From Gordonia zhenghanii (GTDB taxonomy: Bacteria > Actinomycetota > Actinomycetes > Mycobacteriales > Mycobacteriaceae), in the NCBI RefSeq assembly GCF_021738965.1, contig NZ_JAKKOQ010000004.1, forward strand, positions 124,001-188,000: 64,000 bases of DNA. The letters are read 5' to 3'. A program made the translations under genes and the position numbers. A model generated the notes under the pieces. The model did no database searches, was not told where the DNA came from, and worked only from the letters and a program-made list of their open reading frames with translations. Shown one piece after another: positions 25,823 through 33,221 of the stretch. Position 1 is the stretch's first letter. Every line of letters begins with the position of its first letter.

Positions 25823-26710
25823 ATGAAGCAGGTTGGCGCACCGATCACTGTTCTGGCAGTAGGCGGTACCGGCGAATCGCATCCTGGAGACGATCGCACC
25901 GAGGTCACTGGAATGCTCGCGGCCGTCACTTCGACTCTCGACCATCGATTCACCAGTCGTTGGGTGGGGTATCCCGCAGCGTACGGACCGACTGCCGGCC
26001 GAGAGGGCATGGCGTATGTCGACAGCGTCGCGTGCGGTGTGGCCGCACTCGCGCGGGCTGTGCGAGCCGCAGACGGTCCCGTCATGGTGATCGGATACTC
26101 GCAGGGCGCTGCCGTCATCCGGACGTTCCTCGCACATCCAGCGTCGACGACACTCGTCGGACGCGTACTCGCCGTCGGGTTCGTCGCCGATCCACACCAG
26201 CCGCCCGGTGTCGTCGAGGGCTGCACGGGCTGGGGCGTCGCAGGCCCCGGAGCCGAGGTTCCGGGCGCGGTGCCCGCGTGCTGGGTCGGTGTTCCCGACG
26301 ATGTCATCTGCAATGCGTCCGACGACTCGTTGATCCGGGACGTCGCCGATCTCACGGACTCGCTGTCGGTTCTGCACGTGCGACGCTGGGTGGCCGACAT
26401 GTGGGGCGCAGTCTTCTCTCGCCGGATGCAGAATGCCGAGCGAACGTCGGTCACGCCGCGCCAGTGGCGGCGCGACGCACATCGTCTTCGCGCGGCGGTC
26501 CGCGAAGTACGCGGCTACCTGCCGTCGACCATCGCCGTCGGAATGTGGCGACTGACCAATCCGGGCGGTGGACGCCACGTCTCCTACGACGGCGAGCCGT
26601 ACCGTCGTGCGCCGCTGACCGATCCGGAGATCACCGGTTGCCAGGTGCTCGCACAGTGGATGCAGGTCGAGGCGACCATGCACCGAGCGAACGTCGCGCT
26701 CGTCGCCTGA
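25823..26710 (+). CDS. Serine hydrolase, PE-PPE / lysin B / cutinase-like
   Basis: A 295-residue alpha/beta hydrolase-like protein. The nucleophile motif is VIGYSQGA near residue 94. It is followed by a segment (AVGFVADPHQPPG, GVAGPGAEVPG, VPDDVICNASDD) that resembles the Asp-bearing loop of cutinases, PE-PPE esterases and phage lysin B. A later NPGGGRHVSYDG offers the histidine. No signal peptide is evident, unlike exported cutinases. ATG 25823 has TGGAG 4 nt upstream; ATG 25814 is a less likely alternative. It sits where M. tuberculosis has the esterase lipP and converges on the L,D-transpeptidase. Whether it acts on mycolyl esters is only a guess. Confidence 0.6.
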   Translation: MKQVGAPITVLAVGGTGESHPGDDRTEVTGMLAAVTSTLDHRFTSRWVGYPAAYGPTAGREGMAYVDSVACGVAALARAVRAADGPVMVIGYSQGAAVIRTFLAHPASTTLVGRVLAVGFVADPHQPPGVVEGCTGWGVAGPGAEVPGAVPACWVGVPDDVICNASDDSLIRDVADLTDSLSVLHVRRWVADMWGAVFSRRMQNAERTSVTPRQWRRDAHRLRAAVREVRGYLPSTIAVGMWRLTNPGGGRHVSYDGEPYRRAPLTDPEITGCQVLAQWMQVEATMHRANVALVA

Positions 26711-26751
26711 CCGCCGCCCGAGCGGAGACAAAGACAAAGACCTACTGACGA

Positions 26752-26791
26752 GACCGGGCCCCTACCGACGAGTGTCGGAAGGGGCCCGGTC
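26752..26791. terminator. Bidirectional hairpin
   Basis: GACCGGGCCCC (26752-26762) pairs with GGGGCCCGGTC (26781-26791), and an inner CCGAC/GTCGG helix adds five pairs. It lies between the convergent hydrolase and L,D-transpeptidase genes. Confidence 0.8.
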
Positions 26792-26823
26792 GATGTCTGC
26801 GGCAGGCGCAGTCGTCGTACTGA

Positions 26824-27531
26824 CTAGCCGCCGTTGTACTGGCCGCCGACGGTGCCGCGGACCACGATCGGAGTGCCGCGTCCGACGTTGTCGTACACCC
26901 ACTTGCCGTTCGCGGTGCTCACGTTGAGGCAGCCGTGGCTGGCGTTCGAGACGCCCTGCTGTGCGACCGACCACGGTGCGGCGTGAATGAAGATGCCGTC
27001 CCAGGACATACGGGTCGCGTACTCGACGTACGTGCGGTAGCCCTCAGGGGAGTCGACCGGGACACCGTACGTGGACGAGTCCATGTACATGTCGCGGTAC
27101 TTCTCCTTGGTGTAGTACACACCGTTGGAGGTCGGGTGCTTGTCAGTGCCCATCGAGGTAGGCATCTGCTTGATGAACTTGCCGTCCTTCCACCAGTAGA
27201 CCTGGTGGGTGCGGTCCGAGGCCAGCGCCACGTAGCCGGTCTCCGACTTGACGTTCGGCATGGCCGGAATGGCCGGAGCCTTCGGGGTCGTCGACTTCGG
27301 AGTCGGCTTAGGCGTCTCCTTGGTCTTCGGAGCATCCGGCTTCGGGAGGTTCGGAACGTTAGGAACGTTCGGGACCTTGGGGAGTTCGGGAACCTCGACC
27401 GGCGGGAGGCCCGGGATCACGGTGACAGGCGTCGCACTGGCGACGGCGGGAACGCCTGCGCCGAGGGCCGCCACGCTGACTGCGATAGCGGTCAGGCGAG
27501 CCGCACGGCTCGCACTCTTCTTCTTGAACAC
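26824..27531 (-). CDS. Secreted L,D-transpeptidase (YkuD domain)
   Basis: A 235-residue exported cell-wall enzyme. An N-terminal KKKSASRAARL, hydrophobic core and cleavage site near AVASATP form a Sec signal peptide. A Pro/Lys/Thr-rich low-complexity spacer follows (residues 36-90, with PNVPNVPN repeats), then a YkuD domain with the active-site motif HAAPWSVAQQGVSNASHGCL, in which the cysteine makes 3-3 peptidoglycan cross-links. No Ig-like domain is present, so it is shorter than mycobacterial LdtMt2. Start GTG 27531 fits the signal peptide; an in-frame GTG at 27564 is possible and would add 11 residues. Confidence 0.88.
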   Translation of the reverse strand: MFKKKSASRAARLTAIAVSVAALGAGVPAVASATPVTVIPGLPPVEVPELPKVPNVPNVPNLPKPDAPKTKETPKPTPKSTTPKAPAIPAMPNVKSETGYVALASDRTHQVYWWKDGKFIKQMPTSMGTDKHPTSNGVYYTKEKYRDMYMDSSTYGVPVDSPEGYRTYVEYATRMSWDGIFIHAAPWSVAQQGVSNASHGCLNVSTANGKWVYDNVGRGTPIVVRGTVGGQYNGG

Positions 27532-27783
27532 GTCGTCTCTACCTTCGTTTCGTCGTAACGACACGCCACCCCCGTGGACGCTCGAACATCATCGTTACAC
27601 AACCGTTGCCTTCGCGCCAACTCAAAACGCCGAGGAAAACGAGGGGTTTGTCCGAATAGTGGTGTATCGAGCGGTGATGCTCGTCTCCCGGCTGTTATAT
27701 CTGGGGCGCGTGGTGTCCGTGATGTGTGCTGGATGTGTGCTGGGTGTGTGAGTCGAGGTTCTCGGTCAGGGCTTTGAAACGGA

Positions 27784-27821
27784 AACGACCCCGGCCCGCA
27801 TGTTTGCGGACCGGGGTCGTT
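27784..27821 (-). terminator. Hairpin after tRNA-Gly
   Basis: AACGACCCCGG (27784-27794) pairs with CCGGGGTCGTT (27811-27821). It lies immediately 3' of the minus-strand tRNA-Gly and reads into As and Ts on the minus strand, so it is a likely terminator. The 220 bp between it and the transpeptidase gene hold nothing I can identify. Confidence 0.7.
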
Positions 27822-27827
27822 CTCGTC

Positions 27828-27901
27828 TGGAGCGGGTGACGGGAATCGAACCCGCGTAGCTAGTTTGGAAGACTAGGGCTCTACCATTGAGCTACACCCG
27901 C
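27828..27901 (-). tRNA. tRNA-Gly (anticodon TCC)
   Basis: Minus-strand cloverleaf with acceptor GCGGGTG (27895-27901) paired to 27832-27838, anticodon stem CTAGT/ACTAG around loop CTTCCAA giving TCC, T-loop TTCGATT, and an encoded CCA at 27828-27830. It decodes GGA and GGG. Confidence 0.96.
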
Positions 27902-27924
27902 GTTGCACTGCTGTGCGAGGCAAA

Positions 27925-27954
27925 ACACTACAGCAGTCGGTCGCGGAACTTCAA
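27925..27954 (-). promoter_or_regulatory. tRNA-Gly promoter
   Basis: On the minus strand TTGAAG (27949-27954) and TAGTGT (27925-27930) are separated by 18 bp, and the tRNA 5' end follows 23 nt later. Confidence 0.5.
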
Positions 27955-27992
27955 AACCAGTCCCGAGTTCGTGTCTGCGACCCGGGTGGCCG

Positions 27993-27998
27993 TACTAT
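27993..27998 (+). promoter_or_regulatory. -10 hexamer TACTAT before tRNA-Pro
   Basis: TACTAT lies 36 nt upstream of the mature tRNA-Pro end. The -35 region (GTGTCT, 16-bp spacing) is weak. Confidence 0.4.
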
Positions 27999-28034
27999 GT
28001 GCGTTTGGCCGTGTCCGTACAACGGACCCGACCG

Positions 28035-28108
28035 CGGGATGTGGCGCAGCTTGGTAGCGCATCCGCTTTGGGAGCGGAGGGTCGCAGGTTCAAATCCTGT
28101 CATCCCGA
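28035..28108 (+). tRNA. tRNA-Pro (anticodon TGG)
   Basis: Acceptor arm CGGGATG (28035-28041) pairs with CATCCCG (28101-28107). Stem TCCGC/GCGGA holds the loop TTTGGGA with anticodon TGG, and the T-loop is TTCAAAT. CCA is not encoded. It lies 40 bp before tig with no terminator between them, so readthrough into tig is possible. Confidence 0.96.
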
Positions 28109-28148
28109 CGATCACGAGTCGTCCGTAAGATCTAAGGAGTTCTACCCC

Positions 28149-29510
28149 GTGAAGAGCATCGTCGAGCAGCTCAGCCCGACCCGAGTCAAGCTGAATGTCG
28201 AGGTTCCGTTCGAGGAACTCTCCGGTGACTTCGACCAGGCGTACAAGGCACTCGCTCAGCAGATCCGTATCCCGGGATTCCGTCCCGGCAAGGCGCCCGC
28301 GAAGCTGATCGAGGCGCGCGTCGGCCGCCAGTCGATCCTCGAGCAGGTCGTCAACGACGCATTGCCAAACAAGTACTCGGAGGCTGTCGCCGAGGCCGAC
28401 ATCAAGGCGATCAGCCAGCCGGAGATCGACGTCGACGAGCTCGTCTACGGCGAGCCGGTCAAGTTCACCGCCGAGGTGGACATCCGCCCGGAGATCGCGC
28501 TTCCCGACTTCTCGACTCTGTCGGTCGAGGTCGATCCGATCGAGATCTCCGACGCCGACATCGAAGAAGAGCTCGAGAACCTGCGCGCCCGTTTCGGCAC
28601 GCTGGTCGGCGTCGACCGCGGCGCAGTGGACGGCGACTTCGTCTCCATCGACCTCGAAGCGACCGTCGACGGCGAGCCCGTCGAGGACGCCACCACCGAA
28701 GGCCTCTCGCACGAGGTCGGCAGCGGCAACCTCATCGAGGGTCTCGACGAGGCACTTCAGGGGCTCAAGGACGGCGAGAAGAAGAACTTCACGACCAAGC
28801 TCGTCGCAGGCGATCACGCCGGAGCCGATGCCGACGTCGTCGTCACCGTCAACTCGGTCAAGGAGCGCGAGCTCCCGGCCGTCGACGACGACTTCGCTCA
28901 GCTCGCAAGCGAGTTCGACACCGCCGAGGAACTGCGCGCCAGCCTCTCGGACCAGGTCGCCGACTCGAAGAAGTACGAGCAGGCCGCAGCCATCCGGGAC
29001 GCCGTCCTCGATCAGCTCCTCGAGACCGTCGAGTTCCCGCTGCCCGAGGCAGTCGTCGACGCCGAGGTCGAAGGCGTCCAGCACCAGCTGGTCCACGCGC
29101 TCGGCCACGACGACGCGCAGGTCGACAAGTTCCTCGAGGCGCAGGGCAAGACCCGCGAAGAGTGGGACGCCGAGAGCCGCACCGACGCGGAGAAGTCGGT
29201 TCGTACGCAGCTGCTGCTCGACTCGATCGCCGACGAGGCGGGCACCGAGGTCGGCCAGGACGAGCTGACCCAGCAGATCCTCATGCAGAGCCAGCGCTAC
29301 GGCGTCGCCCCGCAGGAGTTCATCCAGCAGTTGCAGAGCGCCAACCAGATCGGCGCCCTGTACGCGGACGTGCGACGTAACAAGTCGCTCGCCGACGTCA
29401 TCGGCAAGGTCACGGTCACCGACACCAACGGCGAGACGATCGACACCGACGCGTTCTTCGGCGGCAGCGACGACGAGGACGCCACGGAAGGCGACGACGC
29501 CGACGCGTGA
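28149..29510 (+). CDS. tig: Trigger factor, ribosome-bound chaperone/prolyl isomerase
   Basis: A 453-residue trigger factor. The N-terminal ribosome-binding domain (residues 1-115) contains the signature GFRPGKAPAKLIEARVG. A PPIase (FKBP-like) domain follows, with GDFVSIDLEATVDGE and HEVGSGNLIEGLDEALQGL, and then the long helical C-terminal chaperone domain. The tail is very acidic (DDEDATEGDDADA). GTG 28149 has AAGGAG 9 nt upstream. It stands just ahead of clpP1-clpP2-clpX, the order found in most bacteria. Confidence 0.96.
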   Translation: MKSIVEQLSPTRVKLNVEVPFEELSGDFDQAYKALAQQIRIPGFRPGKAPAKLIEARVGRQSILEQVVNDALPNKYSEAVAEADIKAISQPEIDVDELVYGEPVKFTAEVDIRPEIALPDFSTLSVEVDPIEISDADIEEELENLRARFGTLVGVDRGAVDGDFVSIDLEATVDGEPVEDATTEGLSHEVGSGNLIEGLDEALQGLKDGEKKNFTTKLVAGDHAGADADVVVTVNSVKERELPAVDDDFAQLASEFDTAEELRASLSDQVADSKKYEQAAAIRDAVLDQLLETVEFPLPEAVVDAEVEGVQHQLVHALGHDDAQVDKFLEAQGKTREEWDAESRTDAEKSVRTQLLLDSIADEAGTEVGQDELTQQILMQSQRYGVAPQEFIQQLQSANQIGALYADVRRNKSLADVIGKVTVTDTNGETIDTDAFFGGSDDEDATEGDDADA

Positions 29511-29537
29511 TCCGCACGCCCTGCATTGGGCACACTT

Positions 29538-29572
29538 CGACAGCCGGGACGGCGAATGCGTCCCGGCTGTCG
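29538..29572 (+). terminator. Hairpin between tig and clpP1
   Basis: A 14-bp stem, 29538-29551 with 29559-29572, around a 7-nt loop (GCGAATG), starts 27 nt after the tig stop. It should separate tig from clpP transcription. Confidence 0.7.
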
Positions 29573-29612
29573 TGCTGTTCGGGTCGAGTGTTCGAACGGA
29601 CGGACATTGTTC

Positions 29613-29623
29613 CGCTGTGAGCG
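29613..29623 (+). promoter_or_regulatory. Candidate ClgR box upstream of clpP1
   Basis: CGCTGTGAGCG fits the CGC-N5-GCG core recognised by ClgR, the activator of clp genes in Corynebacterium and mycobacteria, with one mismatch to the inner consensus. It lies 113 bp before the clpP1 start. Confidence 0.45.
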
Positions 29624-29735
29624 AATACGGGGTGTCGGCGGAACAATTCGAGGGGTGAAATTGATTAACCTCGGTGACAACGCCGCACACCTTCGCGTGA
29701 GCACGGCCATCATTTTCGACAGATAGGGACAACAA

Positions 29736-30338
29736 GTGAGCAATCTCGACACGCCCTCCATGAGCTCGGGCGTCGCCGGCCTGAACCTGACTGATTCAGT
29801 GTTCGAGCGCCTGCTTCGCGAGCGGATCATCTTCCTCGGAACCCAGGTGGACGACGACATCGCCAACCGGCTCTGCGCACAGATCCTGCTGCTCTCCGCA
29901 GAGGATCCGGAGAAGGACATCAACCTCTACATCAACTCGCCCGGCGGAAGCGTCACCGCGGGCATGGCGATCTTCGACACCATGCAGCTCGCACCCTGCG
30001 ACGTGGCGACCTACGCGATGGGCATGGCCGCGTCGATGGGACAGTTCCTCCTGGCCGCAGGCGCCAAGGGCAAGCGGCACGCACTCCCGCACGCGCGGAT
30101 CATGATGCACCAGCCGTCCGCAGGCATCGGCGGCACCGCGTCGGACATCGCCATCCAGGCTGAGCAGTTCGCAGCGACCAAGCGCGAGATGAACCGGCTC
30201 AACGCCGAGTTCACCGGTCAGTCGCTCGAGCGGATCGAAGCCGACGCCGACCGTGACAACTGGTTCACCGCATCCGAAGCCAAGGACTACGGCCTGGTCG
30301 ACCACGTTGTGACGCACGTGACCCGTCCCGGCGTGTGA
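29736..30338 (+). CDS. clpP1: ATP-dependent Clp protease proteolytic subunit 1
   Basis: A 200-residue ClpP. The catalytic Ser100 is in [10 protein letters not shown] and His125 in ARIMMHQP, and the oligomerisation strand [15 protein letters not shown] is intact. It matches mycobacterial ClpP1 (SLTDSVYERLL-like start, here [11 protein letters not shown]). ClpP1 and ClpP2 rings combine to form the active 14-mer, which works with ClpX or ClpC. GTG start with AGGGA about 8 nt upstream. Confidence 0.95.
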   Translation: MSNLDTPSMSSGVAGLNLTDSVFERLLRERIIFLGTQVDDDIANRLCAQILLLSAEDPEKDINLYINSPGGSVTAGMAIFDTMQLAPCDVATYAMGMAASMGQFLLAAGAKGKRHALPHARIMMHQPSAGIGGTASDIAIQAEQFAATKREMNRLNAEFTGQSLERIEADADRDNWFTASEAKDYGLVDHVVTHVTRPGV

Positions 30339-30379
30339 ACGCCACCCGCCCAACACCCTTCACCGGTTACGGAGACACC

Positions 30380-31060
30380 ATGAACTCATCTCTTCCCGCC
30401 GACGTCCGCGCAGGCATCTCCGATGCCGCGCTGGCGCTCAAGAGCATCGAAGCCCGCTACATCCTGCCGTCGTTCATCGAGAACACGCCGAACGGTCAGC
30501 GCCAGTACGACCCGTACGCGAAGCTGTTCGAGGAGCGCATCGTCTTCGTCGGCACGCCGATCGACCAGACCGTCGCGAACGACGTGATGGCGCAGCTGCT
30601 GGTCCTGGAGAGCCAGGATCCCGACCGCGACATCACGATGTACATCAACTCGCCGGGTGGCAGCGTCCCCGACATGCTCGCCATCTACGACACCATGCAG
30701 TACGTCCACTGCGACGTCGTCACCGTGTGCCTCGGCGAGGCTGCATCAGCCGCTGCGATCCTGCTGGCAGGCGGCACGCCGGGCAAGCGCGCTGCGCTTC
30801 CGAACGCGACCATTCTGATCCACCAGCCGCGCACCGGCGGCGCCTACCAGGGGCAGGTCTCGGACCTGGAGATCCAGGCTGCGGAGATCGAGCGCATCCG
30901 TAAGCGTCTCGACGAGATCCTCTCGTTCCACACCGGGCAGGACACCGAGAAGATCCGCAAGGACACCGACCGCGACAACATTCTGACGGCCACCGACGCC
31001 AAGGAGTACGGGATCATCGACGAGGTGTTCGACTACCGCAAGAAGTCGGCTCGCAAGTAA
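30380..31060 (+). CDS. clpP2: ATP-dependent Clp protease proteolytic subunit 2
   Basis: A 226-residue ClpP, the partner of the preceding subunit. Catalytic Ser123 lies in [12 protein letters not shown] and His148 in ATILIHQP, and [15 protein letters not shown] N-terminal text (here [20 protein letters not shown]) marks it as ClpP2. I start it at ATG 30380, which has GGAG 7 nt upstream; a GTG at 30335 overlapping the clpP1 stop is in frame but adds residues not seen in ClpP2. The propeptide of about 25 residues before the conserved part is longer than in M. tuberculosis. Confidence 0.93.
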   Translation: MNSSLPADVRAGISDAALALKSIEARYILPSFIENTPNGQRQYDPYAKLFEERIVFVGTPIDQTVANDVMAQLLVLESQDPDRDITMYINSPGGSVPDMLAIYDTMQYVHCDVVTVCLGEAASAAAILLAGGTPGKRAALPNATILIHQPRTGGAYQGQVSDLEIQAAEIERIRKRLDEILSFHTGQDTEKIRKDTDRDNILTATDAKEYGIIDEVFDYRKKSARK

Positions 31061-31148
31061 GTCGTGTTCTTCTCCTTCGAACCCGCCCACGCGCGAGTAC
31101 CGTTCACGGTGACGCGCACAGCACCCCCGAGAAAGTAGGTGTGGCCAC

Positions 31149-32432
31149 ATGGCCCGAATGGGAGACGGTGGTGACCTCCTCAAATGCTCGTTCTGCGGTA
31201 AGAGTCAGAAGCAGGTCAAGAAGCTCATCGCAGGTCCGGGTGTCTACATCTGCGACGAGTGCATCGACCTGTGCAACGAGATCATCGAGGAGGAGCTCGC
31301 CGAGACCAGTGGCGATGTGAAGCTCGACGAGCTTCCCAAGCCTGCGGAGATCCGCGACTTCCTCGACAACTACGTCGTCGGACAGGACACGGCCAAACGG
31401 ACGCTCGCGGTGGCGGTCTACAACCACTACAAGCGGATTCAGGCCGGCGAGAAGGGCGACAAGCGCTCGACTGCCGAGACGGTCGAGCTGGCGAAGTCGA
31501 ACATCCTGATGCTCGGACCGACCGGGTGCGGTAAGACGTATCTGGCGCAGACTCTCGCCAAGATGCTGAACGTGCCGTTCGCGATCGCCGACGCGACCGC
31601 CCTCACCGAGGCCGGTTACGTCGGTGAGGACGTCGAGAACATCTTGCTGAAGTTGATCCAGGCAGCCGACTACGACGTGAAGCGGGCCGAGACGGGCATC
31701 ATCTACATCGACGAGGTCGACAAGATCGCTCGCAAGAGTGAGAATCCGTCGATCACCCGCGATGTGTCCGGTGAAGGCGTGCAGCAGGCGCTGCTGAAGA
31801 TCCTGGAGGGAACGCAGGCGTCGGTGCCGCCGCAGGGCGGGCGCAAGCATCCCCATCAGGAGTTCATCCAACTCGACACCACCAACGTCCTGTTCATCGT
31901 CGCCGGCGCGTTCGCCGGCCTGGACAAGGTCGTCGCGGACCGGATCGGCAAGCGCGGCATCGGTTTCGGCCGAGAGGTGCCGAGTAAGGATGCGACGGAC
32001 ACGAGCGACTACTTCGCCGAGGTCATGCCGGAGGATCTGATCAAGTTCGGTCTGATCCCTGAGTTCATCGGGCGTCTGCCGATGGTGGCGTCGGTGCGCA
32101 ACCTCGACAAGGAAGCGCTCGTTTCGATTCTCGCCGAGCCGAAGAACGCACTGGTGAAGCAGTACACCAAGCTCTTCGACATGGACGACGTCGAGCTCGA
32201 GTTCACCGACGAGGCACTCGAGGCGATCGCCGACCAAGCGATCCATCGTGGCACGGGTGCGCGTGGTCTCCGAGCGATCATGGAGGAAGTCCTGCTTCCC
32301 GTCATGTACGACATCCCGAGCCGTGACGACGTCGCCAAGGTCGTCGTGACCGGGGAGACGGTCCGCGACAACGTGCTCCCCACCGTCGTCCCGCGCAAGG
32401 ACGACGACAGTCCCGCCGAGAAGTCGGCGTAA
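31149..32432 (+). CDS. clpX: ClpX, AAA+ unfoldase of ClpXP
   Basis: A 427-residue ClpX that unfolds tagged substrates and feeds them to ClpP. The N-terminal zinc-binding domain has Cys13, Cys16, Cys35 and Cys38. Walker A is GPTGCGKT (123-130), Walker B is IIYIDEVDK (about 184-192), and the ClpP-binding loop carries the usual IGF (GKRGIGFG). The ATG has AAAGTAGGTG upstream. It lies 88 bp behind clpP2 and is followed by a large hairpin, so it closes the clp transcription unit. Confidence 0.96.
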   Translation: MARMGDGGDLLKCSFCGKSQKQVKKLIAGPGVYICDECIDLCNEIIEEELAETSGDVKLDELPKPAEIRDFLDNYVVGQDTAKRTLAVAVYNHYKRIQAGEKGDKRSTAETVELAKSNILMLGPTGCGKTYLAQTLAKMLNVPFAIADATALTEAGYVGEDVENILLKLIQAADYDVKRAETGIIYIDEVDKIARKSENPSITRDVSGEGVQQALLKILEGTQASVPPQGGRKHPHQEFIQLDTTNVLFIVAGAFAGLDKVVADRIGKRGIGFGREVPSKDATDTSDYFAEVMPEDLIKFGLIPEFIGRLPMVASVRNLDKEALVSILAEPKNALVKQYTKLFDMDDVELEFTDEALEAIADQAIHRGTGARGLRAIMEEVLLPVMYDIPSRDDVAKVVVTGETVRDNVLPTVVPRKDDDSPAEKSA

Positions 32433-32460
32433 CCCGCCGCAGAGTCCACTGCAGGGCCGT

Positions 32461-32528
32461 ACACGCGTGAGGCGTCGGTTCCCGCTCTATGTCCAGACAT
32501 GGAGCGGGAGTCGACGCCTCACGCGTGT
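32461..32528 (+). terminator. Large hairpin after clpX
   Basis: A 17-bp outer stem (32461-32477 with 32512-32528) and an inner 8-bp stem (TCCCGCTC 32480-32487 with GAGCGGGA 32502-32509) form one long hairpin, starting 28 nt after the clpX stop. Confidence 0.8.
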
Positions 32529-32596
32529 TCGCGTTCGTCGGACCGCGCCGTGCAGGCAAGGTGAGCGAAGCGGCGTCGCGTGCGCGACGCTCCCGC

Positions 32597-32602
32597 TACG
32601 GT
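32597..32602 (+). promoter_or_regulatory. -10 hexamer TACGGT before mobA
   Basis: TACGGT ends 7 nt before the ATG at 32610 and supports that start over the upstream in-frame codon at 32580. Confidence 0.35.
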
Positions 32603-32609
32603 GGTCAGC

Positions 32610-33212
32610 ATGAGCTACGACACAGTCGCCGGAATCATTCTCGCGGGCGGGCGTTCGCGCCGGATGGGGCAGGACAAGGCAGCGTTGGAGTTCGACGGGG
32701 TGACGATGCTGACCCGGATAGCGGACACGATCGCGCAGCGGTGTTCCCCGGTCCTCGTCGCGGCCCCCGCCACGTCGCAGGCCTACCGCGAACTGTCGAA
32801 CGAGTCGGATCTGCAGTGGGTCACCGACGAGAAGGAGGGGAGCGGGCCGCTCGGCGGCCTCGTCGCCGCCCTGCATGCGGCGGACGCAGCCGGTGCCGAC
32901 GTGGCCTTCGTCTGCGCCACCGACATGCCGCTCATCGAGGCAGGCCTCGTCGACGAACTCCTCGCTGGGCTCACCGAGTCGATCGACGTCGTGATCGCGC
33001 ACGACAGCCAGCGTGACCACCCGATGGCCGGGGTCTACCGCACCCGCGCTGTGGGCGGGCTCCACGAGCTGGTGGACGCCGGGGAACTACGGATGGGAGC
33101 GGCCGTCGACGCCGTTGCGACGCGCCGCGTGACGGTCAGCGATGAGAACTGGCTCACCAACGTCGACGCCCCCGAGGACCTGCACCGACTACGCGCCACC
33201 GGCGTTTCCTAG
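32610..33212 (+). CDS. mobA: Molybdenum cofactor guanylyltransferase-like protein
   Basis: A 200-residue NTP-transferase fold protein. The nucleotide-binding signature LAGGRSRRMGQDKAALEF is at residues 12-29 and the metal-binding CATDMPLIEAG near residue 99. MobA adds GMP to molybdopterin. The family also contains other NTP-transferases, but the position between clpX and valS matches M. tuberculosis mobA (Rv2453c). No other molybdenum cofactor gene is in the window. The stop codon TAG forms part of the -10 hexamer of valS. Confidence 0.8.
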   Translation: MSYDTVAGIILAGGRSRRMGQDKAALEFDGVTMLTRIADTIAQRCSPVLVAAPATSQAYRELSNESDLQWVTDEKEGSGPLGGLVAALHAADAAGADVAFVCATDMPLIEAGLVDELLAGLTESIDVVIAHDSQRDHPMAGVYRTRAVGGLHELVDAGELRMGAAVDAVATRRVTVSDENWLTNVDAPEDLHRLRATGVS

Positions 33213-33215
33213 AAT
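33210..33215 (+). promoter_or_regulatory. -10 hexamer TAGAAT (leaderless valS)
   Basis: TAGAAT ends 6 nt before the valS GTG, and its first three bases are the mobA stop codon. Position and lack of a ribosome site suggest a leaderless valS mRNA. Confidence 0.5.
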
Positions 33216-33221
33216 CAAAGG

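Noticed and set aside
27951..29735. 594-codon open frame antisense to tig
   Set aside because: It covers tig and the tRNA-Pro gene, its text is a reverse-strand shadow, and trigger factor is certain.
30335..30379. GTG 30335 as the clpP2 start, overlapping the clpP1 stop
   Set aside because: The extra 15 residues are not family-like, and ATG 30380 has its own GGAG site.
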